Shown: positions 1-10,650 of the stretch, one piece after another | Numbering within the stretch: position 1 is the first letter of the stretch | Layout of the letters: every line of letters starts with the position of its first letter | DNA from: Sodalis praecaptivus | GTDB taxonomy: Bacteria; Pseudomonadota; Gammaproteobacteria; Enterobacterales; Enterobacteriaceae | Assembly (NCBI RefSeq): GCF_000517425.1 | Contig: NZ_CP006569.1 | Coordinates: 3,772,760-3,836,759 of the forward strand | Reading direction: 5' to 3' | Length of the DNA stretch: 64,000 nt | The notes under the pieces: model-generated | What the model was told of the DNA's origin: nothing | The model's input: the letters and a program-made list of their open reading frames with translations, nothing else | Databases searched by the model: none | Made by a program: the position numbers and the translations under genes

Positions 1-2
1 TA

Positions 3-185
3 AAGGCCGATACGCCACGGCAGGATTTGGTATTTTTACTGACCAATTTGGTGGACAGCTCATCGGTGTTTGCCCAGGATGCGGGGAGCTTTGCGCGCCT
101 GGAGCAATTCTTCACCGCTTTCTCCCGGGTGGTGTTATCCGTTTACACTCTTGAGCCGCCTACGCGCGGCGACAACGGCACGTAA
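3..185 (+). CDS. C-terminal end of an unidentified protein (cut by window edge)
   Basis: A frame open from the left edge runs 60 codons to a TAA at 183-185. Its composition looks like real protein: a mixed hydrophobic and charged helix-like stretch (DLVFLLTNLVDSS, then FARLEQFFTAFSRVV) and a polar tail. It converges on mrcB, leaving about 150 bases between the two stops. I do not recognise the family. In E. coli fhuA follows mrcB, but this segment is on the other strand and does not look like an outer-membrane beta-barrel end. It could be the tail of an accessory gene or a remnant. Confidence 0.45.
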   Translation, partial: KADTPRQDLVFLLTNLVDSSSVFAQDAGSFARLEQFFTAFSRVVLSVYTLEPPTRGDNGT

Positions 186-333
186 TGTATTAGCGCAGGG
201 CCGATACGGCCACCGGCGAGATTATCCACCCGCCGCCGGAGCGATACGGCCACTGCCGCCACCCTCAGCGCTGCCGGGACCTGAGGTGCTTTGCCGGGCG
301 GCGCCAGAAGAGGGCAGCGCCCGCCCGCAGGGC

Positions 334-2865
334 TTATTTGCCGAACATCTCCCGAATCCAGTTCGCCACGCCGTTGCTGTCTTTCTGCTCATCCTGCGGC
401 GGAGCGCTTTGCTGCGGTTGCCCGCTCGACGCGGCGTCAGGCTGTGGTTGCACTTGCGCTTGGGCCGGCTGGCATAGCGACTGCGGATCGTCCGTCCACA
501 CCGGCAACGTGCGCATCGCGCTGCCGCCGTTACAGACAAAATTGCCGGCATAGTCGATGGACATCTGGCTGATGCCCTCCGGCGGCGTCAAGTTCAGCGT
601 CAACGGCGCCTGGTTCTCCAGATAACGACGATACAGCGTCAGCGCGCCGTTGGCGCCGGTCAACTTGGCGGGACCGTTGTTATCGCGGCCGACCCAGGCA
701 ATGGACACCTCTTTGCCGTCGATACCGGCGAACCAGCTATCGCGCAAATCGTTAGTGGTCCCGGTTTTCGCCGCCAGATGCGAAGACGGGAATTTCACCG
801 ACAGCGAACGCGATGTCCCGCGCACCACCACCTGTTGCATCGCATACAGCGTCAAGTAAGCGGCCTGGGCCGGTACCACCCTCTCCGCCTGCGGGAAGCT
901 TTGATACAGCACGGTGCCGTCCTCCCCTATCACCGAGCGCACCGCCGACAGCGTGGCATGGTTACCGCCGCTGGCGATGGTCTGGAACTCCTGCGCCACT
1001 TCCATCGGCGTGAGGCTGATGGCGCCAAGCAGCATGGAGGGGACCGGGTTCAGCACCGAGGACGGTATGCCAAGCTTCACCAGGGTAGCGGTAATACGAT
1101 CAAGCCCCACCGACAGGCCGAGGTTGACCGTCGGCACGTTAAGCGAATTGGTCAACGCATCCACCAGCATCACTTTACCGCGGAACTGCCGATCGTAGTT
1201 TTTCGGCGACCATAGGCTGCCGTTCGGCTGCTTGAGGGTAATCGGTTCATCGGCAATCCAGGTATTGAGCCGATATTTATCCGGCTCGCTCAGCGCGGTC
1301 AGATAGGTGGCCGGTTTTGCCAGCGAACCCACCGAGCGCCGCGCCTGCATTGCGCGGTTAAAGCCGGCGAATTGCGGCTCCGCCCCGCCGACCATGGCGC
1401 GCACTTCGCCGCTGAAGCGATCGACTACCACCATCGCGGCCTCCAGATCCTTAACGCCGCGCCCGGCGCGCAACGCGGGCACGCCCGCCTCCACCGCTTT
1501 TTCCGCCGCATCCTGCGAAAGGGGATCCAAGGTGGTGAAGATCTTGACGCCGGAGAGATCGTTGATTTTGTCGCCCAGCTTGCTTTGCAGCTCTTCGCGC
1601 ACCATCTGCATGAAAGCCGGCTGCGGCGTCAATACCCCCCCGCGCGGCTGCACCCCCAGCGGGCGGGCGCTGAGCATGTTATACAGCTCGCCGTCGATGA
1701 TTTGCTGATTCTCCAGCAGTTTCAGCACCAGATTGCGGCGCTCCAGCGCCAGCTTGGGGTTGCGCCAAGGATTATACAGCGACGCGCCTTTCACCATCCC
1801 CACCAGCATCGCCTGCTGATCGAGACTGAGTTCATCCACCGGACGGCCGAAATAGTACAGGCTGGCCAGCGGGAAACCGCGAATCTGATCGCCGCCGCTC
1901 TGGCCGAGATACACCTCGTTCAGATACAGCTCCAGGATGCGATCCTTGCTGTAACGGTAATCGACGATCAACGCCATATAGGCTTCATTGGCCTTGCGCC
2001 ACAGCGAGCGTTCGTTGGTCAAAAACAGGTTTTTCACCAGCTGCTGCGTTAGCGTACTCCCCCCCTGCACCGCGCGACCGGCGGTAATATTGGCCAGAAA
2101 GGCGCGGCCGATGGAGGAGAGGCTGATACCGTCATGCTCGTAGAAATGCCGGTCTTCGGTGGCTATCAGGGTATCCACCAGCAGGTCCGGGAAACCGGCG
2201 CGCGGTACGAACAGCCGCTGTTCGCCCTTGGGCGATTGCAACATGGTGATAAGACGCGGATCGAGGCGGAAAAAGCCGAAATTACGCTGGGTGTCCTGGT
2301 TTTTGATCTCCAGGAGCTGATTTTTGGCGAACGTCATACGGGCATGGATTTGCCCCTCTTTGCCGTCCGGGAAATCGAACGGCCGGCGCAGCAGCTCAAT
2401 GCTGTTGCCGCGCACGGTGAATTCGCCCGGCCGGGTAATTCGCGACACCTCGCGGTACTGCATGCCTTCGAGCAACGTCGCCATGTCGCTGCGGCTGTAG
2501 GACATTCCCGGCTCCAAACTCACCATGCGGCCATAAACCGCCGCCGGGAGTTGCCAGACTTTGCCATCGATGCGGTGACGGACCTGCGCATCCAAATACA
2601 CGCCATAGATAGCGATAACGACGACGAACAGCAGCACGAGGCGGATAACCCAGCCCAGCAGCCGGCGTTTCTTGCGCGGCGCGCCTCCCCTTCCCTTTCG
2701 CGGCGGCATCACGTACTCCTCTTCGTCATCATCATCATCATCCTGCCAGCGGTCATCATCATCGTAATCATCATCCCGCCGGCGGCGCGGTGCAGCCTTG
2801 CGCGGAGCCTTGCGGCCTGACGGTCGTCCATGACGTCCGATAGGTTCACGGTCATCCCCAGACAT
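334..2865 (-). CDS. mrcB: Penicillin-binding protein 1B (bifunctional transglycosylase/transpeptidase)
   Basis: Class A PBP that polymerises and cross-links peptidoglycan at the inner membrane. The 843-residue product matches the E. coli length. It has a cytoplasmic tail with an acidic tract (about residues 31-50), one membrane anchor (about 69-90), and a UB2H region followed by the GT51 glycosyltransferase with [12 protein letters not shown] and the [10 protein letters not shown] motif. The transpeptidase carries GSLAKP (SxxK), SLN and KTGTT. The C-terminus is Gln/Pro-rich. The acidic tail, encoded by GAT/GAC runs at 2700-2780, is more strongly acidic than I recall for E. coli. hrpB lies upstream on the same strand. 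Confidence 0.97.
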   Translation of the reverse strand: MSGDDREPIGRHGRPSGRKAPRKAAPRRRRDDDYDDDDRWQDDDDDDEEEYVMPPRKGRGGAPRKKRRLLGWVIRLVLLFVVVIAIYGVYLDAQVRHRIDGKVWQLPAAVYGRMVSLEPGMSYSRSDMATLLEGMQYREVSRITRPGEFTVRGNSIELLRRPFDFPDGKEGQIHARMTFAKNQLLEIKNQDTQRNFGFFRLDPRLITMLQSPKGEQRLFVPRAGFPDLLVDTLIATEDRHFYEHDGISLSSIGRAFLANITAGRAVQGGSTLTQQLVKNLFLTNERSLWRKANEAYMALIVDYRYSKDRILELYLNEVYLGQSGGDQIRGFPLASLYYFGRPVDELSLDQQAMLVGMVKGASLYNPWRNPKLALERRNLVLKLLENQQIIDGELYNMLSARPLGVQPRGGVLTPQPAFMQMVREELQSKLGDKINDLSGVKIFTTLDPLSQDAAEKAVEAGVPALRAGRGVKDLEAAMVVVDRFSGEVRAMVGGAEPQFAGFNRAMQARRSVGSLAKPATYLTALSEPDKYRLNTWIADEPITLKQPNGSLWSPKNYDRQFRGKVMLVDALTNSLNVPTVNLGLSVGLDRITATLVKLGIPSSVLNPVPSMLLGAISLTPMEVAQEFQTIASGGNHATLSAVRSVIGEDGTVLYQSFPQAERVVPAQAAYLTLYAMQQVVVRGTSRSLSVKFPSSHLAAKTGTTNDLRDSWFAGIDGKEVSIAWVGRDNNGPAKLTGANGALTLYRRYLENQAPLTLNLTPPEGISQMSIDYAGNFVCNGGSAMRTLPVWTDDPQSLCQPAQAQVQPQPDAASSGQPQQSAPPQDEQKDSNGVANWIREMFGK

Positions 2866-2954
2866 CGTTAATTACTCTCCCTACTGCCGACGGCTAAACC
2901 GTCTACTCTGTTCCCACCCCGGCCTGGCCGAAAGCGGAAACCTCTGAATTTCCG

Positions 2955-5390
2955 TTATGACGTTTTACGGGTACGCCGGGTAGGCAGCGCCCGCGCCGGA
3001 TCGTCCGGCCAGGGGTGTTTCGGATAACGCCCTTTCATCTCTTTTTGCACCTCGCGATAGGCGCCGCACCAAAACGCCGCTAAATCACGGGTGATTTGCA
3101 GCGGCCGATGGGCGGGCGACAGCAGCTCCAGCACCACCGCCACGCGTCCTTCCGCCACCCGCGGCGTCTGCTGTTCGCCGAACATCTCCTGCATGCGGAC
3201 CGCCAGCACCGGCGGCTCGCCCTGCTGATAACGCAGCGGCAGACGGCTGCCGGTGGGCACAGTGTAGTGGCTGGGCAGCTGACTATCCAGCCGTTGTCGC
3301 AACGGCCAGTCCAGCAAACGCAGCAGCGCCTCGGCCAGATTGACGCGCGCAAGGCCGCGCGCGTCGCGTACGCCGCTCAAAGACGGCAGCAGCCACCGGG
3401 GCAGCGCCGCCAGCAGCGCGTGATCGTCCACCGCCGGCCAGCCGGCCTCCGGCAGCCATTCGCCGGCGCACAGCAGGCGTTGGCGCAGCTGGACGGCCTC
3501 GCGCTCCCAGGTCAGCACCCCCAGTCCCTGTTCGCTTATCCAGTCAAGCATTGCCTGCGCCATCACCGCATCCGACGGCCTGGCCTGCGGTTGCTCCCGC
3601 AGCACCAGTTGCCCTAACCGTTCGCGCTGCACCACCCGCAGGCTGCCTTTGTCCTCATCCCACTGCATAGCGGTAGTGCGGCTGAACCAGGCGGGCCGTG
3701 CGGCGGCCAGACGGGCGATATCCAGCGGCAGCGCCAGACGGATACGGGCGTCCGGGCTCTGGCTCAGTTGCAGCAGACCGGGGGCTATCAGCCACTCCTG
3801 CGCGCTCAGCGCGTCATCCGGCGCCAGCGCCGCCCCCGCGCCGCTGGCAAGCCGATAGCGCCCGTCGGCGTCGCGGCGGCGGGCGATACGATCGCGAAAG
3901 CCCCAGGCCAGCAGCAGAGGCGCCAAATCAACATCCGGCCGGCCGTCGCCGCCCCCGCACCGGGCGCGCAACTGACGCGCGCGCGCCGTCCAGTGCGGCA
4001 ACGGTCGATAAAAGTGATCGCGGATATCCGGCGAGCCGCTCCTGGGCGGCTCTTCGATCATGGCTGCCAGCAGCGCGGCGGTAGCTTCGGCGTCGGCATC
4101 CTCGCCGGCGTGGTACAGCATCGCCCCCAGGCGCGGATCGCAGCCGTAGCCGGCCATGGCGCGGCCGGCGGGGGTTAGGCGCTGCCGGGCATCAAGCGCC
4201 CCCAGCGCCGTCAGAGTGTTCACCGCGGCCGCCAGCGCCGGCGCCGGCGGCGCATCCAGCCAGGAAAGCTGCGCGCTTTCGTTGACGCCCCACTGCAACA
4301 GCTCCAGCCAGAAGGGGGTCAAATCGGCGTAGGTAATTTCCGGCGCATGATGCTCCGGCGCGCGCTCGCCCTGATCCTGACTGAACAGATGCAGGCACAC
4401 GCCCGGCGACAGCCGTCCGGCCCGGCCCGCGCGCTGCGCCATGGACGCCTGGCTGATGCGCCGGGTAGTGAGACGGTCCAGCCCGCTGCGCGGGTCGAAC
4501 TCCGCCACCCGCTCCAGGCCGCTGTCCACCACCAGGCGAATACCCTCTATGGTTAAGCTGGTCTCGGCGATATTGGTGGCCAGCACCACCTTGCGGCGTC
4601 CTTCAGGCGCCGGGCGGATGGCGCGCTGCTGGGCCTCCAGGGGCAAGGCGCCGTAAAGGGGGCACAGCATCACCTCCTCCGCCAGCCGCTCGCCAAGCAG
4701 CCCCTGCACCCGGTTGATTTCCGCCACGCCGGGCAAAAACAGCAGCAGCGAACCGGCCTGCTGCCGCAGCAGTTGCTGCACCGCGCCGGCCATCGCCTCT
4801 TCCGTTCGCGTCTGAGCCGGCAGCGCCTGATAGCGGCGCTCCACCGGAAAGCTACGTCCGGCGGAGCGGATCACCGGCGCCTGCGGCAACAGCTGGCTGA
4901 GCCGGCGATCGTCCAGGGTCGCGGACATAATAAGCACCTTCAGATCGTCTCGCAGGCCGCGCTGCACGTCCAGCAGCAGCGCCAGCGCCAGATCCGCCTG
5001 CAGGCTGCGCTCGTGAAATTCATCCAGGATCACCAACGAGACGCCGTCGAGCGCCGGATCCTGCTGCAATTGCCGCGTCAAAATGCCCTCGGTAACCACC
5101 TCCAGCCGGGTTGCCGGACCGCAGCGGCTCTCGTTGCGCATCCGGTAGCCGACCGTCTGGCCCGGACGCTCGCCCAACTGTTCCGCCAGCCGCAGCGCCA
5201 CGTTCTTGGCCGCCAGGCGCCGCGGCTCCAGCATCACCACCCTGCCCGGCAGGCCACCGCTGCGCAGAATTTCCAGCGGCAGCCAGGTCGATTTGCCGGC
5301 GCCGGTCGGCGCGTGCAGCATCACCTGCGCGGCGCTTTGCAGGGCGGCGAGCAATTCATCAACCACGGCACTGACCGGTAATAACGCCAC
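2955..5390 (-). CDS. hrpB: ATP-dependent RNA helicase HrpB
   Basis: DEAH-type helicase of the HrpA/HrpB group, 811 residues, as expected for the family. Walker A APTGAGKST lies near residues 26-34 and the motif II variant DEFHERS about 100 residues later. SATLDD (motif III) and the QRAGRAGR motif VI follow, then the HrpB-specific C-terminal region. The start chosen gives the usual short leader before motif I. It reads toward mrcB and is divergent from thpR. In E. coli the gene is non-essential and its RNA substrate is not well defined. Confidence 0.96.
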   Translation of the reverse strand: MALLPVSAVVDELLAALQSAAQVMLHAPTGAGKSTWLPLEILRSGGLPGRVVMLEPRRLAAKNVALRLAEQLGERPGQTVGYRMRNESRCGPATRLEVVTEGILTRQLQQDPALDGVSLVILDEFHERSLQADLALALLLDVQRGLRDDLKVLIMSATLDDRRLSQLLPQAPVIRSAGRSFPVERRYQALPAQTRTEEAMAGAVQQLLRQQAGSLLLFLPGVAEINRVQGLLGERLAEEVMLCPLYGALPLEAQQRAIRPAPEGRRKVVLATNIAETSLTIEGIRLVVDSGLERVAEFDPRSGLDRLTTRRISQASMAQRAGRAGRLSPGVCLHLFSQDQGERAPEHHAPEITYADLTPFWLELLQWGVNESAQLSWLDAPPAPALAAAVNTLTALGALDARQRLTPAGRAMAGYGCDPRLGAMLYHAGEDADAEATAALLAAMIEEPPRSGSPDIRDHFYRPLPHWTARARQLRARCGGGDGRPDVDLAPLLLAWGFRDRIARRRDADGRYRLASGAGAALAPDDALSAQEWLIAPGLLQLSQSPDARIRLALPLDIARLAAARPAWFSRTTAMQWDEDKGSLRVVQRERLGQLVLREQPQARPSDAVMAQAMLDWISEQGLGVLTWEREAVQLRQRLLCAGEWLPEAGWPAVDDHALLAALPRWLLPSLSGVRDARGLARVNLAEALLRLLDWPLRQRLDSQLPSHYTVPTGSRLPLRYQQGEPPVLAVRMQEMFGEQQTPRVAEGRVAVVLELLSPAHRPLQITRDLAAFWCGAYREVQKEMKGRYPKHPWPDDPARALPTRRTRKTS

Positions 5391-5518
5391 AACGTCTCCG
5401 CGAAAAGGTTAACATTCCAGGGCAGGCATTGTAGCATCGCTGCATCCTGGAACAATGATCGGTTCCGCCCGCCGCGCGTAGCGGCCGCGGGCGCCGCCTG
5501 AAGATAAAGAGCCCGCTT

Positions 5519-6097
5519 ATGCCCGCATTAAGCCCCCGCCGGCCCGCCGACGCGTCTTGCGCACCGCGCCGGCTGTTCTTCGCCCTGACGCTGCCGCCCG
5601 CGCTGTGCCGTCAGCTGGTGGCGTGGCGCGCGGCGCGCTTTCCCGCTGAAACCGGCCGGCCCGTCGCGCAGGCTAATCTGCATCTGACGCTGGCCTTTCT
5701 GGGCAACGTCGGCGCCGCGCAGGAGCAGGCGCTGCGCGCGGCCGCCGGCCGTCTGCGGCAACCGGCTTTCGATCTGCGGCTGGATGACTGCGGCCACTGG
5801 CCGGGCGCGGGGGTAGTGTGGCTCGGCTGCCGCCGCGCGCCGCGCGAACTGCTGCAATTGGCGGCATGGCTGCGCGATCGGGCGGCCCGCAACGGTTGTT
5901 ACCAAAATTCGCTGCCGTTTCATCCACACATTTCGCTCTGGCGACAGGCAACCCGACCGGTGGCGCTACCGCCGGACACGCCGGGCTGGACGACCCGCGT
6001 AAGCCGATTCGGACTCTGGCTATCGGCGTTTGACAACGGCCGCGTGCGCTATAGGCTGGTGCAGGACTGGCCCCTGCGCCGCGACGGCCCACAGTAA
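5519..6097 (+). CDS. thpR: RNA 2',3'-cyclic phosphodiesterase (2H family)
   Basis: The 192-residue protein carries the two HxTx-type motifs that define the 2H phosphoesterases: HLTLAF near residue 58 and HPHISL near residue 138. Family members open 2',3'-cyclic phosphates on RNA ends. The enzyme was first described as the LigT 2'-5' RNA ligase. The N-terminus MPALSPRRPADAS is longer and more Pro/Arg-rich than usual, so translation could begin a little downstream, near the RRLFFAL segment. It is followed after 9 bases by sfsA, suggesting one transcript. The coding sequence is very GC-rich. Confidence 0.92.
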   Translation: MPALSPRRPADASCAPRRLFFALTLPPALCRQLVAWRAARFPAETGRPVAQANLHLTLAFLGNVGAAQEQALRAAAGRLRQPAFDLRLDDCGHWPGAGVVWLGCRRAPRELLQLAAWLRDRAARNGCYQNSLPFHPHISLWRQATRPVALPPDTPGWTTRVSRFGLWLSAFDNGRVRYRLVQDWPLRRDGPQ

Positions 6098-6106
6098 GGA
6101 AAACCC

Positions 6107-6814
6107 ATGCAATTCGAGCCCGCCCTCAAGCCTGCCCGACTCATACAGCGCTATAAACGTTTTCTTGCCGATGTGGTGACGCCCGATGGGGAAGCCTTAA
6201 CGGTTCACTGCGCCAACACCGGCGCTATGACCGGCTGCGCCACCCCTGGCGATACGGTTTGGTACTCCACCTCGGATAATCGTAAACGTCGTTATCCGCA
6301 CAGTTGGGAACTAACTGAAACCGCCAGCGGTCAATGGATAGGGATCAATACGCTGCGCGCCAACGCCTTGGTTGGGGAAGCGCTGCGGGCTGAAACGATT
6401 CCTGAGCTGGCGGGCTACGCGCGTCTTCGCGGCGAAGTGCGATATGGCGCAGAGAACAGCAGGATAGATTGGTTATTATCGGCAGAAGACCGCGCGGACT
6501 GCTATATTGAGGTGAAATCCGTGACGTTATTGCAACACCAGTCGGGCTATTTCCCGGATGCGGTAACGTTACGGGGTCAAAAACATTTACGAGAATTACA
6601 GGCAATGGCGGAAATGGGGTATCGTGCGGTGCTGTTTTTCGCCGTGCTGCATTCGGGTATCGACCGGGTGTCGCCGGCCCGCCACATTGACCCCCACTAT
6701 GCCGATCTGGTATTACAGGCTCAGCAGTCAGGCGTAGAAGTCCTGTGCTATGGTTGTCAGCTATCCCGGCACGGCATGCGGATCCACGCGCCGCTGCCGA
6801 TAATTATTTCATAG
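6107..6814 (+). CDS. sfsA: Sugar fermentation stimulation protein SfsA
   Basis: Full-length SfsA homologue of 235 residues. Conserved blocks include the N-terminal [12 protein letters not shown] segment, [11 protein letters not shown], and the YIEVKSVTL block, which resembles a PD-(D/E)XK nuclease core. SfsA was named for raising maltose use in E. coli when overexpressed; its nucleic-acid role is not settled. The ATG is preceded by AAGGAAAA. It lies directly downstream of thpR and upstream of dksA, as in E. coli. Confidence 0.95.
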   Translation: MQFEPALKPARLIQRYKRFLADVVTPDGEALTVHCANTGAMTGCATPGDTVWYSTSDNRKRRYPHSWELTETASGQWIGINTLRANALVGEALRAETIPELAGYARLRGEVRYGAENSRIDWLLSAEDRADCYIEVKSVTLLQHQSGYFPDAVTLRGQKHLRELQAMAEMGYRAVLFFAVLHSGIDRVSPARHIDPHYADLVLQAQQSGVEVLCYGCQLSRHGMRIHAPLPIIIS

Positions 6815-7009
6815 GGCGGTGAACCGTGAAATGGCGTAAAATGCGTCAGTTTTCCAAAGTTTACCGTCGCGCCAAATACGCCTTTCCTGACACCGTTGTC
6901 AAGTAGGCGTTAGGAATAATTGCCAACCTTAACGTCATCTGCTATTTATAGCGGCCTGTTTTTTTCCCCACGTTGGGGATCGCTAGTGCGTGTTAGAAGG
7001 AGAAGCAAC

Positions 7010-7465
7010 ATGCAAGAAGGGCAAAACCGTAAGACATCCTCCTTGAGCATTCTCGCCATCGCCGGGGTGGAACCATACCAGCAAAAGCCTGGTGAAGAGT
7101 ACATGAATGAAGCCCAGCTTCTGCATTTCAAGCGCATTCTTGAAGCGTGGCGTAATCAACTCAGAGATGAAGTGGGGCGTACCGTCTCGCATATGCAGGA
7201 TGAGGCCGCCAACTTCCCCGATCCGGTAGACCGTGCCGCGCAGGAAGAAGAGTTCAGTCTTGAGCTGCGTAATCGTGACCGGGAACGTAAACTCATCAAG
7301 AAAATTGAGAAAACCCTCAAGAAAGTGGAAGACAACGATTTCGGCTTCTGCGAATCCTGCGGGGTGGAAATCGGTATTCGTCGCCTGGAAGCGCGTCCGA
7401 CCGCCGATTTGTGCATCGACTGCAAGACTCTCGCCGAAATTCGCGAAAAACAGATGGCAGGGTAA
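7010..7465 (+). CDS. dksA: RNA polymerase-binding transcription factor DksA
   Basis: The 151-residue protein is nearly identical to E. coli DksA. It binds the RNA polymerase secondary channel and works with ppGpp in the stringent response. A long coiled coil (about residues 33-110) carries the tip motif [11 protein letters not shown]. The zinc finger is CESC...CIDC. The start at 7010 is set by the [12 protein letters not shown]-terminus and the AAGGAGAAG ribosome-binding site. The frame is open farther upstream, but those residues are not DksA-like. A short CCCCA/TGGGG hairpin at about 6966-6979 lies in the leader. Confidence 0.98.
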   Translation: MQEGQNRKTSSLSILAIAGVEPYQQKPGEEYMNEAQLLHFKRILEAWRNQLRDEVGRTVSHMQDEAANFPDPVDRAAQEEEFSLELRNRDRERKLIKKIEKTLKKVEDNDFGFCESCGVEIGIRRLEARPTADLCIDCKTLAEIREKQMAG

Positions 7466-7547
7466 GTGTGAACCCGGTTTACTGCGGTGTCGTTTAGGGA
7501 AAATCATGACATCGCGGTAGCTGTGCGGTTACGCCTTTTTCACCATC

Positions 7548-8420
7548 ATGCCAACCTCTGCTCCCTATATCGGGCGTTTCGCCCCTTCGCCGTCCGGCGC
7601 GCTTCATTTCGGTTCTCTCGTCGCCGCCCTCGGCAGCTATTTGCAGGCGCGCGCCTGTGGTGGCCAATGGCGGGTGCGCATTGAGGATATCGACCCACCG
7701 CGGGAAGTGCCCGGCGCCGCCGATACCCTTTTACGCCAGCTCAACCATTACGGCCTGCATTGGGACGGGCCGGTCATGTATCAGTCGCAGCGGCACGAGG
7801 CCTATCTCAAAGTGCTGGCGACGCTGCGCCAACGCGGCCTGAGCTACTATTGCGACTGTACGCGCAGCCGTATCCAGAGTTTGGGCGGTCATTACGACGG
7901 TCACTGCCGCGATAGGCGCATCCCCGCCGAGGGCGCGGCCATTCGCCTGCGGCAAACCGCGCCGGTGTGCCATTTCCACGACCGGCTGCGGGGCCGAATC
8001 GAGGCCGACCCAGCGTTGGCGCGGGAGGATTTTATCATCCGCCGCCGCGATGGGCTGTTCGCTTATAATCTGGCGGTGGTGGTGGATGATGCCGCCATGG
8101 GCGTGACGGAGGTGGTGCGCGGCGCCGATCTCATCGCGCCGACGGTGCGCCAATTGGCGCTCTATCGTCAATTAGGTTATAAAGAACCTGATTATGTCCA
8201 TCTGCCGCTGGCGCTGTCGCCGGCGGGGCTGAAGCTGTCGAAACAAAATTACGCGCCGGCGCTGCCGATGAGCGATCCCCGGCCGCTGCTGGCGCAGGCG
8301 CTAGGGCTGTTAAATCAGCCGCTGCCGCCGCAATGGCGCGCTATGCGCCTTGAGAGTGTGTTAAACTGGGCGGTGGACCACTGGCGGCTTGACGCCGTGC
8401 CGACCGCCCCCGCCCCGTAA
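7548..8420 (+). CDS. gluQ: Glutamyl-Q tRNA(Asp) synthetase
   Basis: A truncated paralogue of glutamyl-tRNA synthetase that attaches glutamate to the queuosine of tRNA(Asp). The 290 residues cover only the catalytic half. The N-terminal class I signature is [15 protein letters not shown] (HIGH-like) and the KMSKS equivalent is KLSKQN near residue 232. Cys residues in YYCDCTR and GHCRDR make up the usual zinc site. There is no anticodon-binding domain, as expected. The gene sits between dksA and pcnB, the E. coli order. Confidence 0.95.
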   Translation: MPTSAPYIGRFAPSPSGALHFGSLVAALGSYLQARACGGQWRVRIEDIDPPREVPGAADTLLRQLNHYGLHWDGPVMYQSQRHEAYLKVLATLRQRGLSYYCDCTRSRIQSLGGHYDGHCRDRRIPAEGAAIRLRQTAPVCHFHDRLRGRIEADPALAREDFIIRRRDGLFAYNLAVVVDDAAMGVTEVVRGADLIAPTVRQLALYRQLGYKEPDYVHLPLALSPAGLKLSKQNYAPALPMSDPRPLLAQALGLLNQPLPPQWRAMRLESVLNWAVDHWRLDAVPTAPAP

Positions 8421-8509
8421 GGGACAATGCACCCGCCCATTCTCAAGCTTGGCGGGGTGAGCTATCATTAGCCGCTGTTTTACGTTGTTCCTGTTTATTT
8501 GTTACTATT

Positions 8510-8522
8510 GAGGTGTACTATT
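8510..8522 (+). promoter_or_regulatory. pcnB: Ribosome-binding site and ATT initiation codon of pcnB
   Basis: GAGGTG at 8510-8515 is followed after four bases by ATT at 8520-8522, then codons for FTRVANFC, the E. coli PcnB N-terminus. E. coli pcnB is known to start at AUU, which limits its expression. No ATG, GTG or TTG occupies the matching position here. An in-frame TTG at 8499 is the nearest standard start but lies upstream of the Shine-Dalgarno sequence. Confidence 0.75.
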
Positions 8523-9920
8523 TTTACCCGAGTAGCCAACTTCTGCCGCAAGGTGCTCAATCGTGAAAGCGTGGAAACGGCACCAGAGGATAGACGCCCT
8601 TTGACGATTATCCCGCGCGACCAGCACTCCATCTCTCGTAAAGAGATCAGTGAAAATGCTTTAAAGGTGCTTTACCGCTTGAACAAAGCGGGATACGAAG
8701 CCTATTTGGTCGGCGGCGGCGTTCGCGATCTGCTGCTGGGTAAAAAACCCAAGGACTTCGACATCACGACCAGCGCCACGCCGGAGCAGATGCGTAAACT
8801 GTTTCGCAACTGCCGACTGGTTGGCCGCCGTTTTCGGCTGGCCCACGTCATGTTCGGGCCTGAGATTATCGAAGTCGCCACGTTCCGCGGCCATCATCAG
8901 GTGCTGGAGCCCGAGGAAGGCGCCGCGGGGGCCGCCCTCACCGGCCACAACGGCATGCTGCTGCGCGACAATATTTTCGGCTCCATCGAAGAAGACGCCC
9001 AGCGCCGCGACTTCTCGGTGAACAGCCTGTATTACAGCGTGGCCGATTTTACGCTGCGCGACTATACCGGCGGACTGAAAGATTTACGCGAAGGGACGAT
9101 TCGCCTGATTGGCGATCCGGAAACCCGCTATCGGGAAGACCCGGTCCGCATGCTGCGCGCGGTGCGTTTTGCCGCCAAGCTGGACATGACCATCAGCCGC
9201 GAAACCGCCGAACCGATCCCCCGACTGGCGGCGCTGCTGCACGATATTCCCCCGGCGCGGCTGTTTGAAGAAGCCCTCAAGCTGCTACAGGCGGGCTACG
9301 GAGAAGCTACCTACCGCCTGCTGTGCGAATACCAACTGTTCCAACCGCTGTTTCCGTTGATAAGCCGTAACTTTACCGAGCACGGCGACAGTTATATGGA
9401 ACAGATGGTGATCCGCGTACTGGCCAACACCGATCAGCGTTTGCGCAATGATATGCGGGTCAATCCGGCTTTCTTATTCGCCGCCATGCTGTGGTATCCA
9501 CTGTTAGAACATGCGCAGAAACTGACCCAGGAAAGCGGCCTGTCCTATTTTGACGCTTTCTCGCTGGCGATGAACGACATTCTCGACGAACAGTGCCGCA
9601 CGCTGGCGATACCCAAACGCTTAACCGCCCTGATGCGCGATATGTGGCAACTTCAGCTGCGGCTGTCTCGCCGCCAGGGCAAGCGCGCCCACAAGCTGAT
9701 GGAACATCCCAAATTCCGTGCCGCCTATGATTTGCTGACGCTGCGCGCCGACGTGGAAAACAACGCCGAACTGCAGCGGCTCAGCCGCTGGTGGGGGGAG
9801 TTCCAAGTGGCCGCGCCGCCGCGGCAAAAGAACATGCTGACCACGCTCGGCGATGACGCGCCGGCCCGCGCCCGTCCGCGCCGCCCGCGCCGTCGGGCAC
9901 CCAACCGCGACAACGCCTGA
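8520..9920 (+). CDS. pcnB: Poly(A) polymerase I
   Basis: Adds 3' poly(A) tails to RNA and so promotes decay by the degradosome. Counting from ATT at 8520 the product is 466 residues, close to the 465 of E. coli. The nucleotidyltransferase signature [12 protein letters not shown] with [13 protein letters not shown] is present, followed by [11 protein letters not shown] and the RREDF-type core ([12 protein letters not shown]). The C-terminus is highly basic ([12 protein letters not shown]), as in the RNA-binding tail of the family. The segment after RGHH ([12 protein letters not shown]) differs from the E. coli sequence. The stop overlaps the folK start by one base. Confidence 0.95.
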   Translation: MFTRVANFCRKVLNRESVETAPEDRRPLTIIPRDQHSISRKEISENALKVLYRLNKAGYEAYLVGGGVRDLLLGKKPKDFDITTSATPEQMRKLFRNCRLVGRRFRLAHVMFGPEIIEVATFRGHHQVLEPEEGAAGAALTGHNGMLLRDNIFGSIEEDAQRRDFSVNSLYYSVADFTLRDYTGGLKDLREGTIRLIGDPETRYREDPVRMLRAVRFAAKLDMTISRETAEPIPRLAALLHDIPPARLFEEALKLLQAGYGEATYRLLCEYQLFQPLFPLISRNFTEHGDSYMEQMVIRVLANTDQRLRNDMRVNPAFLFAAMLWYPLLEHAQKLTQESGLSYFDAFSLAMNDILDEQCRTLAIPKRLTALMRDMWQLQLRLSRRQGKRAHKLMEHPKFRAAYDLLTLRADVENNAELQRLSRWWGEFQVAAPPRQKNMLTTLGDDAPARARPRRPRRRAPNRDNA

Positions 9921-10426
9921 TGGAACGCGTCTGGCTGGCTGTGGGCAGCAACCTGTCCGAACCGTTGCAGCAGGTAAGCGCCGCTCTTGAGGCGCTGGCG
10001 AGCCTGCCGCACACCGACCTTGTCGCCTGTTCATCCTACTACCGCAGCCGCCCGCTCGGCCCGCAGGATCAGCCCGATTTCCTGAACGCCGTGGTGGCGC
10101 TGGACACCGCCCTCGCGCCGGAGACGCTGCTTAATCACACACAGTCGATCGAATTACGTCAGGGACGCACCCGTAAGGCGCATCGCTTCGGACCCCGCAC
10201 GCTGGATCTGGATATTTTGCTCTTCGGCGATCGCATTATCGCCACCAACCGCCTAACGGTGCCGCATTACGACATGCGCAACCGCGAATTCATGCTGTAT
10301 CCCCTCGCCGAGCTGGCGCCGGAGCTGCGCTTCCCCGACGGCGGCGCGCTGGCCGAGCGACTGCGTCAGGTGCCGCGCAACGGTCTCGTCTATTGGGATG
10401 AGGAGCACCGCTACCGCAAGGCGTAA
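9920..10426 (+). CDS. folK: HPPK, 6-hydroxymethyl-7,8-dihydropterin pyrophosphokinase
   Basis: Transfers pyrophosphate from ATP to 6-hydroxymethyl-dihydropterin in folate synthesis. The 168-residue protein begins with WLAVGSNLSEP and contains the HPPK signature RFGPRTLDLDILLFG around residues 89-103, with the two magnesium-binding Asp residues in DLDI. Its ATG shares the A of the pcnB TGA, indicating translational coupling. panB follows after a gap of about 220 bases in which I see no gene. Confidence 0.96.
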   Translation: MERVWLAVGSNLSEPLQQVSAALEALASLPHTDLVACSSYYRSRPLGPQDQPDFLNAVVALDTALAPETLLNHTQSIELRQGRTRKAHRFGPRTLDLDILLFGDRIIATNRLTVPHYDMRNREFMLYPLAELAPELRFPDGGALAERLRQVPRNGLVYWDEEHRYRKA

Positions 10427-10650
10427 ACGCCCTCCGCCCGTCCGGCGCCGACGCGACGCATTCACGTGCGCCGGCGCGGCGTAAGGCCTTAGCCTCCTTT
10501 ATCGGGTCACCGCGCACCTTGCGCAAGTCTAGCCAAATACCCAAATGTTTTGTGCGATAAACGCTATACCCCCGGCAAAGCTTCCATTAAAATAAGCCGC
10601 CACTCCTTAAGCTGACAGCGGGCGCGCCCGCGGTACAGAGGTTGTATACC

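Noticed and set aside
31-477. Plus-strand frames opposite the end of mrcB
   Set aside because: They overlap the conserved mrcB C-terminus and its downstream gap, with shadow-like composition.
10427-10650. Extra gene between folK and panB
   Set aside because: Only short GC-rich frames; no family resemblance, and panB's leader must lie here.
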